64,000 nucleotides of DNA from Sycobia sp. Sy_11 (taxonomy: Eukaryota > Arthropoda > Insecta > Hymenoptera > Epichrysomallidae), in contig JACCIC010000139.1 of NCBI GenBank assembly GCA_018907035.1, positions 620,001 through 684,000 on the forward strand. Direction: 5' to 3'. Under the pieces are notes generated by a model, which did not search any database, was not told the DNA's origin, and worked only from the letters and a program-made list of their open reading frames with translations. Made by a program: the position numbers and the translations under genes. Positions 12,420 to 25,511 of this stretch are shown here, one piece after another (positions within the stretch are counted from its first letter, which is position 1; every line of letters starts with the position of its first letter).

Positions 12420-12790
12420 TCTCCCAGCAATTGGCAATTTTATTCTGTCCTTTTCCATCCTCCTGGAGAGCGAGCGCGAGCGCGCGTCGAGAATTTTGAC
12501 ATGTACCTTTGCTACATTTACCTATGTGTCTCCGCACGTGTCGCGTATAAATCGGACGTGTATAATGACCGAGCGGGGACGACGACGACGACGACGACGA
12601 TTTCTGTACTTACAGAATTTAATCGGCGATGCGCGCGCGCGACTGTAATACGGATCCGCGTTTATAATATCGCTCCTGTTCCGCCGTGGTATAATACGAC
12701 ACGCGTCCGCGATGCTTCCTCCCTCCCCATTCTCTCTCCCACACCGGCTATATAACCACGGTCGTGAATTTTAACCGCGGCGTGGCCCCA
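12420..12790. other. CpG-rich island with (GAC)n
   Basis: CpG-rich block with a (GAC)n run of about seven units at 12578-12600 and CGCGCGCG at about 12631. Frames on both strands lack domains. Possible regulatory island. Confidence 0.4.
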
Positions 12791-12882
12791 TACTTTGCGC
12801 TGTGATATTAATTGCCGTGTATATAGTAGCGATAAAAAGTTTAAAATGCGATTGTGTACGAATGGCGAGTTGAGGACAACAA

Positions 12883-12897
12883 TGTGTGTGTATGTGC

Positions 12898-12946
<49 letters not shown>
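12883..12946. repeat. compound (TG)n-(AG)n microsatellite
   Basis: An imperfect TG tract passes directly into an (AG)17-18 tract, two joined dinucleotide repeats. Confidence 0.95.
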
Positions 12947-12949
<3 letters not shown>

Positions 12950-14029
12950 TAGCTTGAATAAAAAATTCCATGTATGACTTCACTTTCTTAAAGATAGCCA
13001 AGTCTTTCTATGTTGTTTATTAATGTTAAAATATGGAAAACAATATCAGGCAGTTAAGATTTAGCGTAATATTGTTCTTTTTGCAGATCGATCCACTGGT
13101 GTTAAAAGATTAAATAAAAATTACACTGAAAAAAATATTTTCCGATATCAAGTAAATATTTAGTTGTTTTGTACCAAGTAAATCCTTTTCTACAATTAAG
13201 AAAATATTTACTAGATTTAAGACGATGTGGTTTGATTCAAGTGAATTCTTCTTGCATTAAGTAAATACTTCCTTGATTTAAGAAGATGCTTTTTCAATTT
13301 AAGAAAATAATTTACTTGGTACAAAACAAAATAATATTTACTTGATAACAGATATTTTTTTCTCAGTGTATATATAGGCTATATTGTTTTTTATTTTAAC
13401 ACTGTACCATTTGGAAAAGCAAAGGATATAACAGTAAATTCAAGAGACCAATTTTTCAAAAATTTACGTGAACCGTAAGTCTTTTTTTGATAATATTCCT
13501 TTTTGGTTTTTTCACCCCCTCTCCCCTGAATTCCATTCTGTAAATAAAATGAATCTTTGCAGTTCTGTACCACAACGGTTTATGCTGTAATATTCATTGG
13601 TTATACAAAATCTTTACTAAAAGATTGACTAGAGCTTTTTTCTTAAACCATTGAATTTGTGACATATTCCATTGTACAAGTGGAAAATCTTATATATCTC
13701 GCCTAGTAGATTGAGCTTTACTTAAGTATTCATAATTTTGTATAAAGATAACTGTACTGTTTTCAAATTGTTTCATTTCAAAAGTGATAAGATCTTGTTC
13801 TTTGCATGTCTTTCGGATTTCTGCTTCAAAATACAATAAATAAGCTATACCTCTTATTGTGAATACTTTTTTCTCGTTAAGAAAATATAAACACATAAAT
13901 TAAAGATAATTCTAAGAATTTACATTGAAATTCAGAGAAAAAAGATTCAATAGAATTGTTACTTATTAATACATATAATATACCTAACAATCGCTGAATA
14001 AAACAATTATTGATAAAAAGTCATTAAAG
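12947..14029. other. AT-rich DNA around the fold-back element
   Basis: Apart from the element at 13124-13368, this stretch holds two minus-strand frames (13391-13573 and 13690-13896) that I do not recognise. They may be fragments of one decayed coding sequence. No splice structure was resolved. Confidence 0.35.
13124..13368. mobile_element. fold-back MITE with long inverted repeats
   Basis: The left end begins CACTGAAAAAAATATTTT and the right end closes with the near-complement TTTTTTTCTCAGTG. The arms pair over about 60 bp (13124-13183 with 13310-13368), including the shared block GTACCAAGTAAAT. Both ends are flanked by the dinucleotide TA (13122-13123 and 13369-13370), the target-site duplication expected for Tc1/mariner-type insertion. 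The interior holds degenerate short units built from TTAAG and AAGTAAATA, and there is no coding capacity. A non-autonomous element is the best reading. Confidence 0.8.
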
Positions 14030-14480
14030 TCCCCTTACCCGTGGGATTTCTTGATGTGCCGTATGCATAGCGCGCTTAATCAATTCCCCAACCTGGAAAT
14101 ATAAAAGTTTTAATAATGTTGAGCAGAATGTGAGGGAAAGACGAATTCCCCTTAAATTAAGAAACTCGCGCGAGAGCATCGCCATTTATCCAGTAGCAAA
14201 ATTTGAACAAAGAGAAAAGTTTCTCATCCAGAACAGTTTTCCTGCAAGCTGAGCACTTTGACGCGTATAATATTATCGCGCGATCTTGGTCTAGACCGAG
14301 AAACAGGCCAAAGCGAGCCTTTTAGCACCCATCCTTCCCCGTTACAGAATTCTATGAAGCATTATACTCCCGCGGCTACTTTTCCTACCCGCTGGAATCC
14401 GTCACGCCCATCACGTACGGTCGTAACGTAACTTTTAACAACCGCGCGTATAATGATATTCGGTGCGCCTATGCGCCCCT
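14030..14480. other. moderately CpG-rich block
   Basis: G+C is raised relative to both flanks, with scattered CGCG strings and an AT-rich patch near 14100. No long frame. Possible regulatory DNA. Confidence 0.35.
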
Positions 14481-16761
14481 TCCGACGTAAATTATGCAAT
14501 TGTCATATATATATAACGAGAAGGCACCTTGTCAATCGAGTCAGCGTTCCGCTACACATGTACATCATAGATTTCGTTTTCAACTGGAGACTAAACGATT
14601 CCGTAACATCGTAAATCATCGCGCACTGCTTTAGTATTTAGTATCTTGTAAATTCTAGCTTCATAATTACGATATAAGGAGTATAGAATATAATGTATTA
14701 AACTAGAAACATGAATATTAGAGGAGCACGAGTTCAATTATATATTTCAATTAAGTTATATTGAAATTGAATAAACAAATATTCGCGCTTACGAGAACAA
14801 AAAAAAGTACAAATTATATAATACAAAATGAATCTACAAAACTAATAAAGCAACAAATACGAAATAGAAGAACGAAGGTAAATGCATATTGAATGTAATA
14901 AAAGATTGGTTATATAGAATGTCGAATAAAAAAGTTAAGTACGGAAAATTAATTATGTAATAATTAAATAATGGTTAATTCGATAAAAATATTTGTTAGT
15001 TTAGTATAATAATTTAATGGAATTAGAATTATAAAAATTGTTAATAATTTGAAATTATAAACGTTATACAACCGTTCATAAAATCTGTTTATATGAGCAA
15101 TTGAAAAGTAAGCCTAGATATAATAACCGTTTTAAGTGAACTACGATCTTGAAATTTTCTCCATTTTTCGAAACTTTTATCACTTAGGCACTGGTCAAAA
15201 ATATTTTATTAATTAACCACGTTATTGTATAATCAAACTAAAGCCACTGAAGGTATGTTTCCTGCGCGAATATATCCGCACGGCGTGTATTGGTAGGGTA
15301 CAACTGTTACGGAATAATTGGCACGGACATGATAAAAGCCTTTCGCGCCACGCGAAATTTACACGCACTTTAAATTAATGATCGCCAATTTATATCGATC
15401 TCGTTACAGCTTCGTTTATGGATTACACCATATTTACGTTGATTATGATCTTAAGTTTGCTGGCGTTGCTTGAATTTAAAATTTACGTTTAAGTGTTTAC
15501 TTTTTAAACGATTCATACTTCACTGTGAGAATAATTTAAAAATTTTAGGATAATAAAAACTTTATGAATAGTTGATTATACTATTATATATTTAAGAAAA
15601 TAAGTAATTGGGTGCATGGCTAAATCCTAATTATTTACTGTAAAGGTCAATCATTTTATAATTACTTACTTTACTGAAATAATCATCAAATTCTCATTAT
15701 CTATCTACATAATCTATACATACGCTAATTTCTGATAGAACTCTTCTGGGGATAAACATATATGCGTCTAATACATTTATAGTTTCAAAATCGAGTTCAC
15801 AATTTGTGACTAGAATATAGTTTATTTTTTCCTGCTGTATCTTCCATCCTCTTTAATTCAGTGTCAGTTATGTTCATCTATTCTTCGTTTCAATTTTTGA
15901 CAAAATTGTCCAATGTATGTCTTTCTACAATTTTTAGAATCATTTTTGTAAATTATAAAATATCACCAGAGAGTTGATTATGGTATAAGTAAGCTGTAGT
16001 ATTGCATATTTCAGAAATGGGGGTAATTGAGACATTTCGTACGCATGTTTACGATCTCGAAATTAGATGGAGAAAATAGAATCATGAAGATCATCAATCA
16101 CAAAGGTTACTTCCAATCCCTTGAGTGAGTGTATCTATTACGAATATTTAATATGTTTAGTGCGTGAACAATTATTGAAAATAGAAGCGTTTAGAATTCT
16201 ACTAGTTCCCATTGACCTTATGAAAGCTGTTCACTCACTCCGGCCTTGCTCCTATAGTCGATCGCACTTTCCTAAATTGTTACTGTCCATTCGATAAGTT
16301 TCCAGCTATTTTAGCTGACTACGTCAGCCTAGATCTTGGTAAGAGTTCAAAAAGCTACCACTGTATTAAATAGGCAGTGAGGCCAATACAAATATATCTC
16401 AGGGTCTTGCTTATTTCTTGAGATGTTAATCTATTGTGCGTTTTTCAAGAACCTTCTCCACACGCTCTTCATCAGATCCTTGTCGTACAGTTCCAGAAGA
16501 ATTTTAAGACGTCGCGAAACGATAATTTGGAGAAGCTCTCCAGAAATGCCGTTGAGCATCGTTAGTTAGCAAGTTATCCTTCAATGTAAAAGGTGAGGTT
16601 CTGGTGAGCTCCCCGCGTGTAAAGAAAAAAAAATTTAGATTTTATGTTTCCATAATGGTCGGTCTTTCTATCTATTCGGTAGAAAAGAATCCATGAATTA
16701 TTCTTTCCACCATTTTTCAGTTTTTTGTTATCGAAACACTCATACTTCCTATCGCATATAA

Positions 16762-17190
16762 CTCATCAGCATCTCTTATGGATCCGAGTCCACCACGGCC
16801 ATCGTTCTGTTCAATCTACCTATCTTACTACCATATATCGCGTATCTTAGACATTTTTCGGCAAACCTTTACTCGGCTGAGAAAAAACCTGCCTCAGTTA
16901 GACTTATATCTCGTTCAAGTTTCCGTCTTAGTTTTAGCTACATTCTACGACATCGATTTCTATTGGCCACAATTAGATCTACAGTTTGTTACGTGTCGTG
17001 GGGTCAAAGGTTCGACCTTATTGTGTTGCGCCAGTTAACCTTCTTGAGGACATTTTTAAGAAAGTTATTGCGTGCTACAATTCGCTTCTTAGCCCCTCGT
17101 TCTTTCAAGGATTCACATACCATTTCTCAAATTACCTTCGTACAATTCTCGATACTTCTTATTCTTACTAATTGTGTAAATAAAATTTAA
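16762..17190 (+). pseudogene. unassigned 142-codon open frame
   Basis: After a stop at 16759-16761 this frame stays open to a stop at 17188-17190. It has no early ATG; the first is at 16963. The translation is rich in Leu, Phe, Arg and Ser, with a string such as LRTFLRKLLRATIRFLAPRS. The plus strand is T- and C-rich here, which lowers the stop-codon rate. It may be a decayed mobile-element piece, but I recognise no family. The call type only marks it as possibly degenerate coding DNA. Confidence 0.12.
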
Positions 17191-18658
17191 TATCTTTACA
17201 TATATTTGTTTGTACAGTATGTTAGATAGTTGTTTTCCCTAAGAAATTATTTAACTAACAAAATATTATTGCTATGAATTTACGTAGTAAATACTATATG
17301 TAGTAAATACAGATTGATGTATATATGAGACTAAAAATTATTTTTACTTTTTGAGATGTTTGGTAGTGAGATAGATAATTTTGAAACTTACCAAAAGAAG
17401 TAAATTTTGTGAATAAATTCTATTAATGTATCTATATTTGATCATTACTAGCTGATTTAACAAAATATTGTAAATTTTCATTTTATTGATCAACAATCGT
17501 TTTTGTATATTATGTTATATAAACTTGGGTCGATCGCAAAGAGCATATTGTCTGAATATATATAGTAACAGGATATTATCTTAATAAGTATAAAATACAG
17601 AAATGTATAATTTTCGGCAAAACGAAGGTATCGGTATATAAAAGTTTACTTTTATTTTTGCAATAATACTGCAGAATGTAGCCGAAATTATAAAAACTCG
17701 ACTGGATTAAATATTGAACTTCAAACGATATGCACTCTATGCGAAAAGGAAACGATTAGCTTGACTTCCCTTTGAGACGGTTCCATTATAGAAGAAATTA
17801 ATAGCGGCTCCATAGCCTTTTCGATCGGACTAGAATTCTTTAAACTAAAAAAAAAAGATGCAATCAGATAAAAATTATAGCCGCATAAATTAAGCATGGA
17901 ATTTAAAAACAGAACCCCTCCAACATTCTTTTCGGGATGTTGTTCAATTTTGGTATTTCAGGAATGATAATAAGGAAAGCCATCGCACTATGAATATTTA
18001 TAGGTTTGAAGGTCGCAAATGGCAGACTATATTCTTTTTCATTTTATCATCTTTTTTGAGAAGAGGGTGGGTTCTGTAATTTGATAAGACACAACAAAGA
18101 ATTGGAATAACAGGCAAAAACTGGAAATCTAAATGGGTGTATCATCAAATCAACATTTACAATTGATAGCTTTAATTTTGAGATATTTTTCGAAGTTTGG
18201 ACAAGAAATGAGGGTTTTAATAAATAACTTAGGGTGAACTAAAATTTCGAGATGCCATGCTGAAACAGAAAAATACGATCTATAGCGTAAGCAAAAAGAA
18301 GTATAAAATAAGGCGCAAACCAAAATCTTGAAAAAGACCGTGCTGAACTTAAAATCTGCAAAGCTGGATTGGGAATTCAAGCTTTTCGCAAATTTTTCGA
18401 GCACAATGCAAACTTTATGTTTCCTTTAATGAATGTAAAATAACACAGTAACAGCTATATAAGCACGTTATCAACTTCAGAATATTTCAATACGTTAAAT
18501 CAACTTTCTAAAATCGAAATTTCTTCCAGTAAAAAGGTAAATATTGACTTTGAAATGGCTACTATATACAACTGCTTTAAAACAAAGTTTCTCCATGTTA
18601 TAGCTTTAGCGCTCGATCTGCAAGCATGTCATTTTTTTCCCTGGTGAAAAATTGACAG

Positions 18659-18699
18659 TATATATATATATATACATACATACATACATACATACATAC
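18659..18699. repeat. (TA)n-(CATA)n microsatellite
   Basis: A TA tract passes into about six CATA units. Confidence 0.95.
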
Positions 18700-19969
18700 C
18701 TACATAACCATAATTTTCAGATATTTCCACATTATATGTCTATTATGATAAACCATTTTAAAAACTATTTTTTCTATATTTACGGCTTCAGAGATATTTA
18801 AACACGCAGATAACAGTAAATACATCGAGTAGCAAAGATTTAATACTATACGTAAATTGGCACTTTAAAGGCAATGCAGTTGTAGTAAACCCGAAAAGAA
18901 GATATTACATTTAAAACACATTGTATAAATCAAATCTCAGTTTTAATATAAGAAGTGAAGCACGTGGAATTTTGAATTTTATTGAAAGTATGAAAGACCT
19001 AATAAAGAAGGAGAAAAAAGTTGACCTAGAAAATATAAGTCAACAGTTTTCCGCAAAAGTTCATGTACAACAATAAAAATTTTCATTAATATAAAAAAAA
19101 GTTGGAATTGGCTTTATTTTAAAAATAAAAACTTTTTTACCTTTTTTATTTTTTTTCTATTTTTGAAAAGCGGCTTAGCAAGACATTTAAATGCCTTATT
19201 CCAAAACTTATTTCAAAAATAAATTTCAAACAGTGTTCATAAAAAGTGTGATTATCGTTTAAAATTTATTCGGGTATTATTAAATTTATATCCAGAAAAT
19301 TTCAATAAGAAAATTTTACTGTATGTGATAAAGACTATAAGGAAGTATTCTTTATTTAAACATTTAAGCACATGTAACATTTTCTAATCGTCCTACAGTT
19401 GCTATTTCGATATTTCTACATATATATTATATATTCAGTATATCCTATCATACCTTGTTTATTCAGGTAATGCTTTTGGAGAAAGCAGTTTTTTTTTATT
19501 ATTAGAAAATCTAGTGGCTACATTTACATAATCTAAGTGACCCGTTCAGACGAATAATTCGTAAAATAATTATTAATCCAACATGAATTCCATATCCAGT
19601 ATCACCTAATGGATTAGAGAAGTAAAGTATGATACACAGAGGTCTCTTTGATTATTAATTAAATAATTAATGCAAAAATCAACCCGTGTTATCGCTAAAT
19701 ACGGCCTCAATTTTCCAACTTATTCAGAAAACTAAATTAATTAGACGAAGAAACGTGTAAAATTATACTTAGAAAAAGTTTCCATCGCTTCTGTCCACAT
19801 TCTAATTCAATTGCCGCGATGACATTTTAATACCGGGAAAATTTTAACTATAATTTGAAGCTTTAACTTGGAAAACGAAAGAAAAATGAGCGCCAGCGAG
19901 CATAAATTCTTACACTGCATTTATAATTTAAGCAAAAGCACTTAAGTAAATATCATCCCGTATAATCCG

Positions 19970-20339
19970 GCTCTTGTATACGATACCAACGCGTAGCGTT
20001 GACTTGCGCGCGTTTTCTATTCCCGCTCAAAAACTTTGGACGCCAAAGGAAGTGGGAGCCAGAGAGAAAGAGAGGAAGAGACGACCGCCCGCTCGCCAGA
20101 AAGACCACTCGCTCTGCCGCGTTAGTGAAAAGAAATTCGTAATGTCGAAATTATGCAACGGCCCCGCGATTATTTACATATGACGCTTCTTCTTTCGAAA
20201 CGCTGACGCGCGCGCGCGGTCGGGGGGAGCGGGCGGGCCTTCGTTAGACGAAAATTTTGCAACGGGCGCCGCATTATACGCGCATCGCGCGAGGATTCGC
20301 GTAGATATGCATGGGCGCGGTGATGCGACCGCGCGCTCC

Positions 20340-20340
<1 letters not shown>
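19970..20340. other. CpG-rich island
   Basis: CpG-dense block with GCGCGCGCG and GGGGGGAGCGGGCGGGCC near 20208-20238. It ends directly at the 60-bp (TA)n tract. Its frames are Arg/Lys-rich and have no domain. Confidence 0.45.

Positions 20341-20342
<2 letters not shown>

Positions 20343-20402
<60 letters not shown>
20343..20402. repeat. (TA)n microsatellite
   Basis: Pure 60-bp TA tract, among the longest in the window, directly abutting the CpG-rich island to its left. Confidence 0.98.
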
Positions 20403-20406
<4 letters not shown>

Positions 20407-23400
20407 GAGTGCGCCTTTTTTCGAGGTATGTAGAGTACGTTTGAGAAATTTTGGGAGGAAAGCGTATCGCTGCTTCCTGATGCTGCCGGAGGGTTTTCTA
20501 TGCGATCGCGAAATGTTGCACTACGGAAAAAAGTGCGCGCCATATGCAAAGTTTGTACGACGAAATATACGAAATATACATACTGCTTATGGAGTAAATG
20601 GTTAAAAGAAAATAAAATATTTAGAATTTCCTCAGAACAAAAATTTACATTTATATTATATGTATATATTGTTTATAAATTACATTTGATTCATTGGAAG
20701 GTTTATATTGACATTTTTTTAATTTTCTGTCAAATTTTAACTAGAAATATAAAAATACTTTATAATAGGAGTCGTCAAATATCGCGCCCCGTATAAACAT
20801 AGTATTAGAAAGCTTAAAATATATATTTGAAAACTTCGTTTGTTGTTACAATATGCAGAAAGCATATAAATGTTTAAAAAATAAACTCTACATGTATTTG
20901 TTTGTTGCTCTCGTTGTATGTGCTCGTGTCCTATGTCTACGTAGTGCATTTATTTTCAAAATAATTTTTCACAAAAATCCAGCGACGAATGCAATGTTAG
21001 ATCGTATTATGGAAATTTTTTAAGCCATTTTTTAAAAACTTCCAGTAACGAATGAATTTCCTGAAACTCCCGCAGTGAGCTTTTACACAAGCCCGCATCT
21101 GATCCTCGTGAAAATTTATACGTGACCAGCGAGATAAATATAGACAGGTAGATTTGAAAGTACTGTATACTAAATGTATTTAAATGTGTACTAAAAATGC
21201 ACATTTCTGAAATATCTCATTACAAGCACAGAAAACAGTATCGATATATTAGTGTCATTGGCCTTTGTTCTCCGTAACTGCATAAGCGGTAGAATTTCAG
21301 AAATTTTCGAGAGTTTATTACTAAAAATATGGGATAATACTGCTGTGGTAACGAAATATCGGACTAAGGCGAACTTTGAATGTCATACAGAAACTATCCT
21401 GTTGTCATTGCAGCAAAAAAAAACTACAGAATTTATACGATCATAATAAATTTTGACAGATCTAAATTTTATATTTAGTTGCGCCAATCGTTCTCGAGCA
21501 CGCGCTTGAGAAAATTGATGTACGAAACTTTTATTGGTCTTATATCACGTTATTGTAGCTCTAAATATCCAGGGTTCGAATTTATCGCGTCGCCGTAAAT
21601 TTGTCTTTCGACATATTTCATCCAAGTTACACAGTGGAGCAGCGGTATTATATAAAAAAAAAAAAAATAATAATACTAATAATCAACAACAGCATCATCG
21701 CGAGCCACTCCAAGTATATCCATTTGGTCAAAATCATTCCTAAAATGCATTCAAATCGTTTACGCGTTTACAAAAGACAAGGATATAATATAGATGAAAG
21801 TTATTCTTTCAACGGGCTAAAAGACGCGCATGTCTATTCGCTGTATCGTCAAGCTTGCGCTCGCAAGCGCGGTCTATTCGTACACGTTTTACGCCTAGGC
21901 AGGTCATATGTCGATTACTTTTTTCCATCGTATTTCTTATTTAAGTTATTTGAACGTTAGAGACGACCCAGGCCGTCCGTGCAAACGATCACTTTGATAA
22001 ATGAAGGATTGCTCAAAGTGTACGCGGGGAATGATTTTATTTCAATTAGCGATGCTGCATTAACTTTCTCTTTTGCCTCTTACCGATTTTAATTTATGGC
22101 TATTACTTCAAGATCATATAATTGATACAGTGGTAGAAATTCTATATAAAGCTGCATCTAATTTTAATCTATAATCTGTATTATTGGCATAGCAATCAAT
22201 CAAGCACCGCAAAATACCAGAATGAATGAAATTAAAAATCTTGAAAATTAATTAAAAAATAAGGATTCTTAGGAAAGTTTCTGCATTTCTCAGAATTTTT
22301 CTCTTTTTTCTGTAATGCTTCGTTTCGAAGTACAATTTTGCTTGAAAAAATATAGCCTGTAGAATCTAATTGCAAATATTTTTTGTAATTTACTCTTGAA
22401 TTCTTTTTAAAAAATACTAGTTTAAAAAATCATAACGGTTATTGAAGAAAATTTCCGTTCCTCGTTCCGCTCCTTTATTCAGCTTTTCTTAACATTTAAG
22501 GTTTTCTTAATTGGTCTCTGTTTTTTTTTCTATAAAAATGGCAATTTTGTATGAGACTTACGTTCAAAATTTGAAATCTTTTTCCATCGAAATATAAAAC
22601 TAATTTTACGTAATATTCTCTTTAGAATATATTGAATTGCGTTGGACAAAATTTTCTTTTTCTCCTTCTCAAATCAACTTCTCAATGAGAAATTAGATAA
22701 TATTTATTTATTTATATATCTTTTTCGTTATATATTGAATGTTAAATGAACTTGTTTCTAAATAATGATAAAATAATCTAATATAACAAGAAATTACATC
22801 GGTGATAAAAATCACAATACAATGTTTAGGTGTGCAGAGCAACAAAAGAGCGGTAATTATACAAAGCTTTTCTAATGAATGCAGAATGAACATTTTCCTT
22901 TTCAATAAAATGAAATAAATATAAAAAAAATAATGAATGATAAAGGATATGAATATTTTGAAAATGAAAGTTGCTAATCGTTTCAATATATGAAATACAA
23001 AATTTAATGTTATTTATAACGAAGAAATTTCATGGGTTTTTTTAAGTACTGCAGTTTCTAAAATAATATAAATGAAAATGTAGAGAACGTTTTGTAGGTT
23101 AAGGACACTTTTAATTGAATTTGAAAGCATTGATATCGAAGGAACATTAAGAAGTCCTACTTATAAATTAATCAATAATCTCCGTAATCTTAATATTTGA
23201 AAGTAGTAAATATAATTTAGAACATTGCACTTTAATTCAACAATATGAATTGAGATCGCGTGGCCTGCCGAAATAAGAAACAAGTCTTGAGTAATTAATA
23301 TAGCCATTCAAGATCTTGCAAATAAATATACGAATAAAGAAAAAGCTGCTCACTCCACACGTGTCATATTTATTATCCTTAAAATTCATGTGACTATCTA

Positions 23401-23913
23401 CCATTGAATAATAACTATATCAAATATTATAAAGAATAACACATTTAAACACAGAGTATTTAAAAAGTATATACATGACAGTTCTAATTTGGTTAATGAA
23501 TAGTTGATATACTATTACAAAATATAAATTATAAAGTCAGAATTTGTCTTTAGTAAGCGAAAAAAATGAATCGCAAATGAAAACTGCTTATCCTATATTA
23601 AAAAGCCACGGCATATATGTCAAATCAAACTTATCATTTGGAAGCTTGGATCAATGTCAAATATCTCAAACCTAATTATTAATAAATTAAAATTTTTTGT
23701 CTCTAACTATCCCACTACCTCGCAAAAAGTAGCCCCATCTAGCGACTAATCGTATTATAGTTTATCTAACGAGACGCTTCGAAATATCTACCGATCGTTA
23801 TTTAACGGCGACACAAAGCGGGGATTCCCCACCGCAGTCCAACAGACAGAGCCTACCTCTGGAATTTCAATAGGATCGAGGAAATTTATTGCCAGGAGTA
23901 TAAAAATACCTTT

Positions 23914-23916
<3 letters not shown>
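20403..23916. other. AT-rich non-coding DNA
   Basis: No supported gene. The frames at 20500-20796, 21601-21960 and 22708-22986 (minus) are AT-driven, carry no domain, and include poly-Lys or poly-Ile stretches. Confidence 0.45.

Positions 23917-23958
<42 letters not shown>
23917..23958. repeat. (AT)n microsatellite
   Basis: Pure AT tract of about 42 bp. Confidence 0.97.
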
Positions 23959-23962
<4 letters not shown>

Positions 23963-24062
23963 TTTGGGCTCTGATCCGCACGATCAAAAGATAATTCCGA
24001 AAAGCAACTGATGCAAGTGTGAATTCTGCAGGTTCGTCAGATAGACAGAATTAGAAATAATG

Positions 24063-24144
24063 CATATATATATGTGTGTGTGTGTGTGGGCGCGCGCGCG
24101 CGCGTTCGTGTGTGTGCATGCGCGCGTACGTGCGTGTGTGCTTC
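24063..24144. repeat. alternating purine-pyrimidine tract
   Basis: Runs from (TA) through (TG)n and (CG)n back to (TG)n and GCGCG, almost entirely alternating purine and pyrimidine over about 80 bp. Such sequence is known to favour Z-DNA under supercoiling. Confidence 0.9.
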
Positions 24145-24376
24145 AGCTCCGTGAACCGCAAAAAGGTTACATAAAAATATTCGTCAGTATACCGAAAATT
24201 CGTAAGCCGACGCAAATTTCGGGCAAGGCGCCGCCGCGCCGTCATTAACAAAATGATAAAGTTCGGCGCGACTCAGCGGGCGACATCGGAGGCACTTGTC
24301 AGAGAGTCAATTTATTCGATTAATCACGCGACGCAATGAAATTAATTTTACAGGCCCTTTTTATTAATCGCTACGA

Positions 24377-24379
<3 letters not shown>

Positions 24380-24462
<83 letters not shown>

Positions 24463-24479
24463 TGTGTGTGTGTGTGTGT
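24380..24479. repeat. (TG)n microsatellite, about 100 bp
   Basis: About fifty TG units with a single CG interruption near 24459-24461. This is the longest dinucleotide tract in the window. Confidence 0.98.
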
Positions 24480-24558
24480 AGACAGATTATAAGCTTTAAA
24501 GCAGAACTTTACCCCCCCCCCTGTTTTCGCGTACACGTCCCGACTTATTACATATGCC

Positions 24559-24634
24559 TATATATATATATATATATATAGGAATTTATTGTTGAATCGA
24601 TAAATTAAATTTTCAAGTGCACGACTTGTGCAAC

Positions 24635-24670
<36 letters not shown>
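24559..24670. repeat. two (TA)n microsatellites
   Basis: TA tracts at 24559-24580 and 24638-24670, separated by 57 bp of unique AT-rich sequence. Confidence 0.95.
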
Positions 24671-24676
<6 letters not shown>

Positions 24677-25468
24677 TAGAACGATATGGGAGAACAAGCA
24701 AAGCGATTAAAATAATAAATGTTTGTCCTGTATGCATATGTATACGGACACTCGAGCGGAGAAATTATAAATTCCTTTTAATGTTGGTGGATTCTGGAGA
24801 ATTAAAATAAACAATATTCCGAGTCCATCGCCTTTTATACTTTCTTATAATTTATTTTAATTGTTCGCCTACTCGGCAATTCTTTTTTTATTGTTTTCTG
24901 CGACTTCTTAAACCGAGATTATATTCAAGACCGCCGTGTTTCCATATCCATAAACAATGATTATCTGGAATCTCGATTTAAGAAAAAAAAAACTGTCCGC
25001 CTAGTCCTCTCACCTGAGTCTATTATAAAAATCTCTAAATTCACTGCTTCCTTTGCAGAAAAGCAGAATTTGGAATTCCCCCGGTCCGCAGACAATAAGA
25101 AAAAGTTACTCGAAAGATTTACGGAAATAAAGCTCGGGATCCCCCGCAGAAAAACTTCCATCCTTGAGAAATTATATACTGCCTCGCTAATAGCTCGCAA
25201 TGAGAAAAATCTTATGTCCACGTAGTCTAATCGTAATTGCAACGGCTTAAATATACGGTATCGCTTGCTCCTAAATCATGTATAAAAATAATTATCCATA
25301 TATTTGAAAGTTGAAAAAAGGGGGAATAGTTTAACGATCTTCGTATAATGACCGATCGATGCCTGATGGACTATTTTTCGAAATAAACCTACTTTCAAAG
25401 GAATGGAAACATGTCGAAAGCAGCCTATACGCACTACCGCCAAGTTACACCTATTCCTGGAATCCCGC

Positions 25469-25469
<1 letters not shown>

Positions 25470-25509
<40 letters not shown>
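25470..25509. repeat. (TA)n microsatellite
   Basis: Pure TA tract of about 40 bp. A short CpG/purine-rich patch follows at 25540-25700. Confidence 0.97.

Positions 25510-25511
<2 letters not shown>

Larger units (their letters stand above)
14481..19969. other. AT-rich non-coding DNA
   Basis: About 5.5 kb in which I see no supported gene. Three points stand out: a pyrimidine-biased, somewhat less AT-rich stretch at 16200-17190 with a long open frame, a (TA)n-(CATA)n microsatellite at 18659, and A/T homopolymers. The frame at 18150-18404 minus has no domain. Confidence 0.45.

Noticed and set aside
12237..12755. Frames on both strands in the (GAC)n island
   Set aside because: Compositional; includes a poly-Thr run from (GAC)n and no recognisable motif.
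18659..18699. Regular CATA units considered as a CRISPR-like array
   Set aside because: A simple tetranucleotide microsatellite with no spacers, in a eukaryotic genome.
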